This document shows positions 54,114 to 64,000 of a DNA stretch of 64,000 nucleotides, in pieces. Each line of letters opens with the position of its first letter. Position 1 is the first letter of the stretch. Made by a program: the position numbers and the translations under genes. The DNA is taken from NCBI RefSeq assembly GCF_000524195.1, contig NW_020170384.1, positions 768,371 through 832,370 of the forward strand. Direction: 5' to 3'. The notes below the pieces were generated by a model. The model saw only the letters and a program-made list of their open reading frames with translations. It was not told where the DNA came from and searched no databases. This DNA is from Echinococcus granulosus (Eukaryota; Platyhelminthes; Cestoda; Cyclophyllidea; Taeniidae).

Positions 54114-55352
54114 AACACCAACCAGAATACAACAGAGAAAAAGACGCTATTCACACGCCCATAGGATGAAATCCAAAATATGTGCGCAACCTGCTTGTTG
54201 TTGACACCTTGGTGCATTATAACGTTTCTGCTAAAAATTCACCTTCTCAAGACAAAAATCAAGCAAGAAATATAATTTTATTCTACTTTGAACTACTTTG
54301 TGCTTAAGCACATCATTATGTAGCCGAAACCCAAGTAAATAATTGGAGTCTTTATGATACAAATTAAACAGTTTAACGAAACCCGATCACCCTCATTCCT
54401 TACTGTACCATTGTATAGCACTTCAAGTTTTGCCTAGTACCATAACATGCAAAAGTGCTGTAAAGAAGACTGAAATGCTCACCTGCTTGGACACGAAGTT
54501 GCACAAATATTTTCACATTACTACACAATCACTTTCTAATTTAATATTAACGGTTTGGATTGGGTGGTAAATTCTCAGAAAGACTTACATCCTCCAATCC
54601 TACATAAACTGATGTACAAAAGTTTACAAAATGCAGACTCCAAGGAATATCTCTATGCTTTCCAGTATGTCCACCAACCAGAACCGTTGCCAGAAAATTC
54701 ATCACGGGTCTAAAGGATAGACCCTAACGATATATTGGCACCTTAACCTTGTACAAAGTAAGATGGATGTTTCAAATAGGTCGCAAAGCAGTGCAAGCGC
54801 TTCTAGCTCCTTAAGAGTGGTTGATCAACGCATCGTTGGGAAAGAAAACTCGGCCTTCGGTCACAATGTCAAGGAGACCGACAGGAACGCTCGAATTGCC
54901 GCGGTGCCACTACCATCGTGCGCGGACGAACGAGAAAAGGTAACCATGCCAATGTAGCCGGCAGAACAAATGCGTGTACATTAACCAAAGTAGCACATTG
55001 GGGCGCATTCCTGGCTTGACAAAGGGTAGCTCTCACTTCTCCGCTAACTACTTCAACGCCTCCTACACGACTGTTTCACCAAATCGACGGCAACTAACAT
55101 ATGTAGAACATACTATTTTCTGGTAGTTTCTGTGGGCACCCCTCCCCCTCCACGCGACTAATTCCGTGTTTGAGAACTATCAATGTTAATGCTCACGCCA
55201 GAGGCCCGGAGAAAAAAATAGCAACATTCAATAAAAAACGAAAGTCTTCATGCGAAGATGAGCACAGTTTAAGAGAAATCGAAGTCCATGGTAGCATAAA
55301 AAGAAACAATGAAAACCTGTGGGCAGAAAACCAGTAAGTGAGACGCATTTAT
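54114..55352. other. intergenic region between PIG-S and YY1
   Basis: About 1.2 kb between the PIG-S stop and the YY1 start, on the same strand. It should hold the YY1 promoter and 5' untranslated region. I see no recognisable coding sequence; the small plus-strand frame at 54763-54957 matches nothing I know. Confidence 0.6.
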
Positions 55353-55353
55353 T
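55348..55353 (-). promoter_or_regulatory. polyadenylation signal overlapping the PIG-S stop codon
   Basis: The minus strand reads TGAATAAAT, so the AATAAA hexamer shares the last base of the TGA stop. If used, the 3' untranslated region would be only about 10-30 bases. Confidence 0.5.
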
Positions 55354-58300
55354 CATTTCTTTGCAGTTTGACGATCCTTCTTGAGAAAGAACTTCAAAGC
55401 AGCGACTCCCGAGGCCACAAGTGGTAGACCTATGGGCGCGAACAGCGGCACATAAATGCCGAACACCTGATCGGACTAGAGCATAACGGCAGCACAAAAA
55501 AGAACGAAAATTAGTTCAAGCATAACGTAGCCGGGTAGTCTAGAGCCGTGACTCACGGGAAAGTAGAGCAAGTCGAGGAGACTGTGATCGAAGAAGCCTG
55601 CGTCGGCGTCTTCCAGAGCGACTCGCGCAGCCACAAAGGCCGTGGAGCCAGCGTTAGCCGAATTCGTGGATGGTGGACTCGCTAACTTTCCCACCGCCTC
55701 CGCCCATGCCGCCACCGCGTGCTCCACGCGTCCCGCCACATAGGCATTGAGCACCATCGTCGGCACACGCTCCGCCGTGCTTACCAGCGAGGTCAGCGTC
55801 AATGCGGCAGTCGAAAGACTCTCAATCGTCCGCCGACGCAACCACGAATCAAGCTACAGTAAGGAAAAATCGAACTGTTTTAGAGAAGAAAAATGAAAAC
55901 ACCATTGGGTTGTCGATGGACCCTACCTCCCACTTGATGATCTTCCCACCCACCGAACTGCTCTCTAGCAGAACGCGTTGCCCACTCCCTCTCAACGTGA
56001 CGGTGGTTCGACCCTGGACGGAGAGACCAACAAAAGAGCGTACAATGTTGACCACAACCGGACCAAGGTTAGAAAGGCTGACGTTAACGTCATCGAGAGA
56101 GATGAAGGCACCCCACTGGGGTACAAGGGCGATGCTGGAGGCGGCAGCGTCGGAGTTGGAGGCGGAGAGGTGGAAACGCAAAGGACGACGAGCGGAGATG
56201 TTGAACTCGCGTCGCGGCGTGTCTACGACAACAACGAGGTGGAGGCCACCGTGCGTGCCGCTAGTGCGACCGCCCTCCACTCGGGTGTCTGGCTGGCCGC
56301 GCTGCGAGGCGTGCTGGCCCAGGTAGGCCTCAAGAGAGTTGAGCACGCTGGAGAGCTGGGAGGCGGTGTAGTATCTGTGTTTCCGATCTTTCGACAGCCG
56401 GCTAAATTGGGAAGTGCGAAAGGCAGCGACATCTTTACTGCGCCCAAAGTGTGAAGTAGGTACTTTAATTTTCCAAAACAAAATCACAGTGCAAAAATGC
56501 GCTAGGTTCCCGTTTACATCTAAGTGCCCATTGATAATTAGGATTTAAACATTGGATAAGTAATTCAGACCATGGTTTATGATTAAAATAATCTGTGCCT
56601 ATTATGTAAATGCTGTAAAACTAGTTATAATAAAACTGTATAGCATTTAGACATTAATTACCGGGCTCACCGGAGAAAACCGACCACCATAGTCCAGACT
56701 TTTTCAGTTTTTATGGGCAAAAATTCCCTTCTGGTTCGATGCCATTTATGTGTGAGGTTCAGGCTTAGGTAATGAAATAGGGTCGTCATGCATGCAATAC
56801 GTTAGGAATACGCGTACAAAATCCTTGGTAAGAATAATATTTTTATGCACAGATGAGAACTCATGGAAAAATTAGCAATGTTTTGCTAAGTAGAGTACCA
56901 TTGCCGGGATGTCAATTTGCATCCACCCAAAACAAACTCTAAGAATCAGTAACAAGGAACTGCTTAAAATCCAGAAAATTAATGCAATGTAGATGTCTGA
57001 AGGCATTAAAATTAGCAGGGAATCGAGGCACCCCAACACATTTCAATGAAAATTGACCAAAGATAAGAATATTTGCATTGTGATCAAGTAGGTACTATTT
57101 TTGAAGAACAAAGGTGCTCGGGGCTAGAAATGAAATAATGCTTTTTTGCAGACAAAGATGAAGCAAGAGACAAGACTGGCAACGCCAGAAAGTTGCTCTG
57201 GAAGGGACAGACTGCTTCCTAGTCTCCCTGTGGCAAAAGGCTGTACACTAGTATCAAATAACAATCCTAGGTGACTGAAGAATCATTCAGCCTAATCATA
57301 AATATTCACAGACAAACGTAGCTAAATAAAAATAGTGCGTTTGCGCACCGATCAAATATGGTCATAATTCATAAACTGTGCATTAATCAAGGGTACATTT
57401 GGAAAGCTATTTAATGGTACCTAGCCTTTAATCAAGCGAACTGAGGTACTAAGATGGTATGAACTGAACAAATCAGGAATCCTAAAAACGGACAAATTAT
57501 TTCGTGCTGGTCTTTCGGACAAAAACATTGCACACCTCCAAGCGAGTCCATCCAGAGTCACAGAGTAGAGGTACTGCGAGTAGAGCTTCAGGTTGATAAA
57601 CCGCCTAAGATCGGCCAGCCCAGGCTCGACGGAGCGACGTAGCCAATCACCAAGGCTGAGGCCATGGGAAGGAGAACCGCAAACACTCCACAGCCAATCG
57701 TCGGTAGGGGGTAGACAGGGCGGAGTGGCATCGAAGGCGCCCACTAGACTCACGGTTACCTCGTAGCCGGGCGTCGCAGGCAACTGATGGGTGCGCACAC
57801 GTGCCACCTCAGCCCTCGCCGCCCCGTAATCGGTACTCACTTGTCCACCGGCCCTCTCCACTGCCTGCATGGGACCCACGTCGCTGCCCTTCCACCACAC
57901 CGATGCGTATATCGCCTGCCGGGGGGAAGATAAAGATGATTTCTCCAGTTTGTAAATATTCCTCTTCGTAACTTATGCTGCAGATAACGAGATGGTTGTT
58001 CTTGAACGCGTCCTCAGCCATTACACTTTCGTCATATATGGAAGTTTAAAATTGCGATTAAGAAACATAAATGCGTGTTTTCTGCAAGGAAGAACTGCAA
58101 GACTGCATATTCCACTACATTGTCAAAAGGAAATGCAAACAGGTTTGGTAAGATCATGAGATGGAAGGTGAGATAGATGAGTTAGATACATATTTCCGAC
58201 GTTTGCCTATTCCTTTCCATGTAGAAGAATCACCTGTACTACTAACATTTGTATTTTTTTCTCCAATAAATCATCAGGCAGTACAGTTTAGTCAAATGTT

Positions 58301-61300
58301 CAGTCCGGCGGTTACATCTAGAGTACTGGGACCACGCTGCGGCACGTGAGAAGTTAAGACACCACAAATTCAACAACGGTAATATCTACGGCGCTTAACA
58401 GAAATTTCGGAGACAATGAAATGAATATAAATGAGGGTCGGGGATGCTATTCAGTGAATCTGAGAATCTTATTTTTTGACCTTGAAGCCCGACTATTTAA
58501 GGGTTTACATCAAAGTCATCTTCACCACTGTGACGTGGTAACTTCTTCAGACTAGTTCAAACTTCAACAAAGAATGCTGGCTGGATTTTACGGTGTAGGG
58601 ACCACTGGTCTTGACAACACGCATCTGCCCAAAATGTTATAAAAGCGTATTATTGCACCACTACACCATGGTTTACTTTTGACAACTTTTGAGTCCGCTG
58701 ATGGCGAAACAATAAAATACATTGGGGATTAGGCGATGTTTCATGGATAAAAAAGGAGAAAGGGAAGTCGATCAACTAGGGTCGCAATATGCTATAGCAA
58801 GTTTTGAGTGCGGTATATAACTAGCCTTAAGCCAGCCAAACCCAGATATGGTACCAGTGGAAATGCGACACGAATTGTTATTCAAATTATACATAGAAAA
58901 TGAAATAGCGTATTTCGTGTGTGTATTTACTTTCCTCGTTCCATGATCATACTATAGCTTGACTTTAGTCCGTTTGCTGTCTAACAAATTCACCTTTCAT
59001 ACCCAGTTTAAGCATCAGTCACAGACACTAATGCAGCATTCTAAGAGGTTTACTTAATGACCGGTTTTGAAAACTAGTTTGGACTAAAACGAGTGATTTA
59101 CTTCGAATTCTGCGCACTTTTTGCATCATTCCTAACACTCTCATAAAAGAGCTACGCATTACAATAGATGTATGCCGTTGTTTTGGGCTTAGTGATAGCG
59201 GGAATTTGAGTTAAGTACTAAAAAACATAAAAACTCCCAGTAAATTTAAGAGGCCATGAAATAAGACGATTACAACAGGAGAAGCAAATCATGGAGAAAA
59301 AGTTAGATTTAGTGTAGTAGCTTCCTTCAAATCCTTCACACTTGTCAAACCGACTTCAAGAATTCTTAATCACAGCACAGAACCATACATTAATAACTGC
59401 CAGCTTAGACCAAGACCTATTCATGAAATCAGTAAGTAGGCAATCCACTAAGAAGAGAGGCAGAGTGAGGAGGGTGTAATGAGTTGATTTATTATTTTAC
59501 ATTCAGCACATTAACCACCGCAGGCTACATCAATGATTTTCTAATGGACGAAAGATGAGGTTGTACCTGTAGAGTGGAGGGCGTGACCAAGTGTTCCTGA
59601 AGAAGAGCGAGAACGACAGAGGCGAGGTTGTGGCGCACCCCGTTGACACCGGGTGAGCGAAGGTATATGAGGTTCCTGTCGAGGGAGGCGCGAACAACCG
59701 CAGCGAGCGCATCATCGACCCTACGTCCACCATCTACCTCAAAGCCGCGCGAATCCGCGGGCAAAATTATAAAGTAGTAGGCGTTCTCGACGCTGTGGAG
59801 AGGACAATTCATACGCATTAGTAAGCCAACGATTCCAGCAAGCCTAATATCGCGCTGGTTTTGCCCCTGGTCTGATAGGACATTGGATTATCAGTTTGAG
59901 GATCAATTCAGTCAGGCATTGGATGCAAGACCAACCAGATTTTACTTTATTCTGTAAGCTAAATCTACTACTACCAGAAAAGGTTCAATAGCAATCATTT
60001 TTAACACAAGATACTCTTTAGCTAAGGCTACTACAGTACGCACAATAGGTGTGCCCATAAGCAAATTATAAAATAAATCACGCTTGAGACGATTTCAACG
60101 CAGTTAGAAGGTTAGATTAAATTAGATCGGTCATTTTCGAGCTACAAGCGAATAAGTGAGGAGACAACTTTAATGCGTTTACGACAAGGGTCCTCGGAGA
60201 AAAAAAGTAACTGACACGATCCAGATGTATTACTATTCTGGTGTGAAACAAATTAAATCGGAAAAAACACGACAAAAACGACTTGTATTCTTTTAGTTAA
60301 AGGTCCCGCATATGCGTGACGCCCGAGCATAAGAACATCGGGACGTCAGATATTCTTACTACTTGGAGTGATCATGTTAAAGAACTTGTTAATGAATGGC
60401 GTGTACATAAGGATTTCACTTGATGAGCTGATAGAGCGCCGGACATAGTGCATCGCAGTCACCTGACTCGGAATCATCGGAAATCGAGCCTACTTCTACA
60501 TGTTGCTTGGTATAATACAACCACATTTCAAGTGGTATTTATTGAAATTTTGATAATCAGATGAGACTTTAACGGTAATAAGGAAAAATTCTATTCATAC
60601 ATTCTTTTTCGGAAAAAATCTACACAGCTTATAAAACCAGTAAAGCAAACAATCAAGTGGCCGGTATACTGTAACTCCCTACATCCCTTGACTAAAAAAA
60701 ACACGATATAAGAACAGTAAGAGAAGTAAAAATAACACCTACTTGTGTTTGGCAGCGGATGAGTTACCAGCGCCCAGGGAGATGAGGAGACCAGAGTTTA
60801 GCAAAGCGCGATCCAGCTCAGCGGAGACGCCATGTACTAGATGTGGTGTGACATCAGAGGGTACTGCGATGGTGGTGACGTAGAAGCGGTAGTCCACGCG
60901 CACAGGCAGAGAAGCGTAACGCCGGGTCGCACTCTCGTTGTCACTGCTGAAGCCCATCATACTCTGGTGCTGCGCGTCCAGACTACGTTGGGCGTCAGCA
61001 GCATTAAAATAAAGCGATTGCTTCAAACTCTCCAGTTCCTCCACCGATATCTTTGGGTCCAGGCTTAGGACAACTACCTGTGTTGGACATGTAAGCAAGG
61101 TCAGAGGGGCCTGTCAGAAAACTTTTGCAAGTGGGAATGCTACCAAGAGCGGAGAGTTTAAACAATTAAGCACATCAAAAGCATGCGATTTGAAGCCCTT
61201 CAACACAAAGTCAACATGATGTTATTACTCAACAAAGAGATGTTGGGTAATGGAAGCATCATTATGGAAGCAGATGAAGCTTCAATTTGTGTCGAGATCG

Positions 61301-61814
61301 CTGGCACAAATGATGGTGACAAATCTGTTAACAAAAACCAATTGCCCATAAGGCTCCATTAAAAGTAATGTGCTGGGGACTCACTCAACAATGGAATCAT
61401 AGTTAAAGTAACTAAAAGGAAAAAACCTCAAGCTAGGTCGCATAAAAGTCCATAATGAAGAAAAGAAGCCTGACAAATGCTAGCTGACCATCTATGAGAT
61501 TTCGCTATTACAGGAAAAGTAAGAGAACTCACATCCACGCCAATGGTGATGGCTTGTCTTGCGAAGGCCTCGATGCGCTGGGCAGGAAGGGCGAACTGTT
61601 CAGGCGAGGTGGTGAGCCACCAGAGCGGCAGACCGAGCACCGCTGCGATAACGAGGTAGAAAAGTGCAATTCCGTGGAACAATCGACGCTCTCGAGGCGA
61701 CGGCTGCAGTGCCTCTAGCTCTGCCCTCTCCACCTCCCTTTTGCAAGTAGTCTTCTCTTCGGTTTCCTGCGTAATAAAAAGGGGACGTGAGTCGGTTTGA
61801 GGTAAATGCTTCAT
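55353..61814 (-). CDS. PIGS: GPI transamidase component PIG-S
   Basis: Seven phase-consistent exons: 61814-61533, 61077-60743, 59792-59567, 57915-57536, 56437-55927, 55853-55557, 55475-55353. They give about 717 residues, longer than human PIG-S (555). PIG-S is an ER membrane subunit of the complex that cleaves the C-terminal signal of precursors and attaches the GPI anchor. The family pattern is clear: one N-terminal membrane segment followed by LPLWWLTTSPEQFALP, a long lumenal region with AYYFIILPA, PGYEVTVSLVG and RYYTASQLSSVLNSLEAYL, then GKIIKWE, FFDHSLLDLLYFP and a C-terminal membrane segment (FGIYVPLFAPIGLPLVASG) with a basic tail. The start is the first ATG in frame after an upstream out-of-frame ATG; an upstream first exon is possible because a good acceptor (TTATTACGCAG) lies just inside. 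Long frames on the opposite strand of the GC-rich exon are shadows. Confidence 0.9.
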
Positions 61815-62990
61815 CTCATGCCCCAACAGAAGCAATGCAGATGAGGCGACTAGCTCAAAACGCTGTTGCAAGTATTTAGGATCTTCAGTGCGCACTGAGA
61901 GGAGGTGCCCAAGGAAAAGCACTGGTGCTCTTCCATTGACTATTGACTATCAAAGACGCATGACCATGTACCAGTAAAGACAAAAAGTCCATTCATGATT
62001 CTTCATTTGCATATTATTACGCTCAAGATTAATTATTACTCTCAAGAATCAATGAGGGACAAGCATTGTGTTGAGTGGAAAGTTGTGGTCTGGTGGATGG
62101 TAAGTGGTATCCAATTTCCGTGTTGTATGGATTGAAAAGATACGTAGTGCTACACGATAGTAACATTAACGGCAAAGTATTTCAGAAACTATATACCTTG
62201 ATGTAACGACATGCGTAAAAATTTCTGGTTCCATAAATGAGTACCTACTCAAGCATTAAAAGGAATACGTAATGCAAGAATAGATCCAAAAAAGCATTGG
62301 TACTTGGATAACTGCACGTTGAGAAGTTGTAACTACTTTGACTTCCGGTCAGTGACATGTTTATAGATCTGCCAATGTACTGCTGTAAAAGTTTCACCAA
62401 AAGATAGTAATTGAAGTAGGCAAACAGTTCGTTAGATGAAAGTTAAAAAAACGAAAATTCAGTGACAAAAAGTTAGATAGCTTGTCGTTCAAAATGACAA
62501 AATAACCACATTACTCCGGAAAATCTTTTACTTATAATAACATTGTAACTGAGCTCAGATTAACGAGCACGTCCATTGTTAGCGCAAGAAGCCTTGGGTA
62601 AATAGTCTTCCGTTGTGCATTCTGTATTTCAAACCGAATAAAGTACCGATATGGTAATTACACACTAGTAAATACGTTAAAGCATAATTTTAAATTCCGG
62701 GAATGAGAAGCAAGCTATCTTCAAATAACAGTCATGCTTTTGAAGAAAGATGACAATCGGGAGTGTCAGACTCAAACTCCCGCAAAATGTCGAATCCGTT
62801 AACCGCCGACTGAGGAAGCTCTCAAAAAATTGCTATAATCACAAAAATTCACCAAATGCCAGCAACGGCATCCGCATTGTTTAATAAAAATAGGGGTTGA
62901 AAAGAAAAGAATGAGCACAATCATTCAAGAGAAGATAAAGTGGCACAGACCGAATGAAGTAGATGTATTAATTAGTGTAAAAAATTCAGT
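61815..62990. other. intergenic region between FTSJ1 and PIG-S
   Basis: About 1.2 kb of AT-rich sequence between two same-strand genes. It should contain the PIG-S promoter. No exon, RNA gene or repeat is recognisable. Confidence 0.6.
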
Positions 62991-63668
62991 TTAACTGAGT
63001 TGGGTCTCTTCCAATTGCAGAGAGAGAATCTGATCTAACGCCCTGTCATCTTCTGGCTTCACATTGCCAGCACCAGGAGGAGCAGCGGCAGAGCGGGTCT
63101 TTCGACAGACGTCTAAATAGGCGGCCGACAGCGGAGGCTGGACGGGATCAAGTGGTGTATAGTCGTCGCCCAGCTCGTAGCACGAGTCCGCATCGTAACC
63201 GGAGAGATCACCACAAGCCACAAAGGGGAGAACGATACGCTGTTCAGGAGTGAGCTAATGAAGAAATACGTACAAGCGCAATGTTCACACAAACAATGAC
63301 CTTGAAGAGACAACTAACTTGGTCTAATTCACTCAGCCAGCCCACAAGAGAATCCACTGAGTTATCACTGGATTTGTGATCCGGTGCGGTGGTACTAGTC
63401 AGGGAGGGAGGAAGAACTGTGTCGCCGCGAAATTTGCGACAGACCACGAAAGACTCGAGGCTGGAGTTTCGACTGGAACTGGGTTTGGCAAAGACCACCT
63501 CACCGACGAAGAGACAACGCAACTGGGCGCCCAAAAGACCAGCTTCGCGACCACGGAAAACTTTGGCCACGAAAGTGCCCCCGTTCTCGAGGATGCGTGC
63601 GCAGATGGTCAAAGCAGCAAGCACTAGATGCGACTGGACGTATTCATCCAGGTCATGGAGCCCAGTAA
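62991..63668 (-). CDS. FTSJ1: FTSJ1/TRM7-type tRNA 2'-O-methyltransferase, 3' part
   Basis: Two exons of the C-terminal half are visible: 63668-63319 and 63254-62991, joined in phase 0 over a 64-base intron. The 5' exons lie beyond the right edge. Enzymes of this family use S-adenosylmethionine to methylate ribose 2'-OH in the tRNA anticodon loop (positions 32 and 34). Visible landmarks are TGLHDLDEYVQSHLVLAAL, GGTFVAKVFRG with a catalytic-type Lys, SSRNSSLESFVVCRKF with the downstream Glu, and IVLPFVACGDLSGYDADSCY with YTPLDPVQPPLSAAYLDVC, the extension typical of FTSJ1/Trm7 rather than bacterial RrmJ or mitochondrial MRM2. The S-adenosylmethionine-binding loop and the Asp of the catalytic set would be in the missing exons. 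The end LQLEETQLS is followed by TAA. Confidence 0.9.
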
Positions 63669-64000
63669 CTGGACGGGAAAGGAAACACATTGAGACGCTG
63701 AAAATGAAACATATCTAGTTGCCCTTACCAAGCAAATTTGAATGGCGTCTTTGAAGGAAATAACATGCATAAGAAACAGCAATAGAAAGGGGAGAGGGTC
63801 ATAGAAGACAAATAGAATTTTGTCAATGATTCAAAAATATGATTAAATAGGAAATCTAATGCGAAACGCATTAGCGAAAAAAAATCTAAGGCCTTTAGCA
63901 GAAAGTCAGACACATCGGTTAAGTGGAACGAAAGTTGAACAAAATGATGACATTCTGTAGTGCTGGGAGTACTTATTTACAAAGACAAAGGAACAAGTTA
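63669..64000 (-). other. intron of the FTSJ1 gene running off the window
   Basis: Upstream of the acceptor that begins the first visible FTSJ1 exon (incoming phase 1). No preceding exon is visible in the remaining 330 bases, so the intron extends past the edge. Confidence 0.65.

Noticed and set aside
55802..56454. Long plus-strand open frames (174 and 158 codons)
   Set aside because: They lie opposite GC-rich PIG-S exons whose minus-strand translation matches the family; they are antisense shadows.

Overview
This is a eukaryotic nuclear window. Coding exons are split by GT-AG introns that range from about 33 bases to several kilobases, polyadenylation signals are of the AATAAA type, and the sequence is moderately AT-rich. 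There is one scaffold gap of 100 Ns. The gene content is animal: a collagen galactosyltransferase, a YY1-type zinc-finger factor and an Ig-superfamily membrane protein. Very short introns beside multi-kilobase ones, a strongly divergent alpha-tubulin-like gene and GC content above the schistosome range make a parasitic flatworm, probably a tapeworm, my best guess. That is an inference and is not proven by the sequence.

Layout, left to right. Bases 1-12,500 hold little that I can recognise: one exon of a TLC-domain protein (TLCD4/TMEM56-like, minus strand, about 6 kb) and the N gap. From 30.5 kb back to 12.6 kb, a ten-exon minus-strand gene encodes a signal peptide, four Ig-like domains, one membrane segment and a cytoplasmic tail without a kinase. 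At 34.5-35.7 kb is RRS1 (plus strand), a ribosome-biogenesis gene with four introns of only 33-39 bases, one of them GC-AG. Bases 36-42 kb hold copies of a dispersed repeat and fragments of unidentified genes on both strands. At 42.2-45.8 kb is a two-exon procollagen galactosyltransferase (plus strand).

The right third is denser, and every gene there is on the minus strand: a divergent alpha-tubulin-like gene (49.8-46.8 kb), a YY1 homologue (54.1-51.3 kb), GPI transamidase subunit PIG-S (61.8-55.4 kb), and the 3' part of an FTSJ1/TRM7-type tRNA 2'-O-methyltransferase that runs off the right edge.

The genes are not an operon and share no pathway. Two act in the secretory system (collagen glycosylation, GPI anchoring), two in RNA or ribosome maturation (RRS1, FTSJ1), one in transcription, one in the cytoskeleton and one at the cell surface. 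All exon models were built by hand from splice signals, reading-frame continuity and remembered family features. The RRS1, COLGALT, YY1, PIG-S and tubulin models keep phase from start to stop and are the most reliable.
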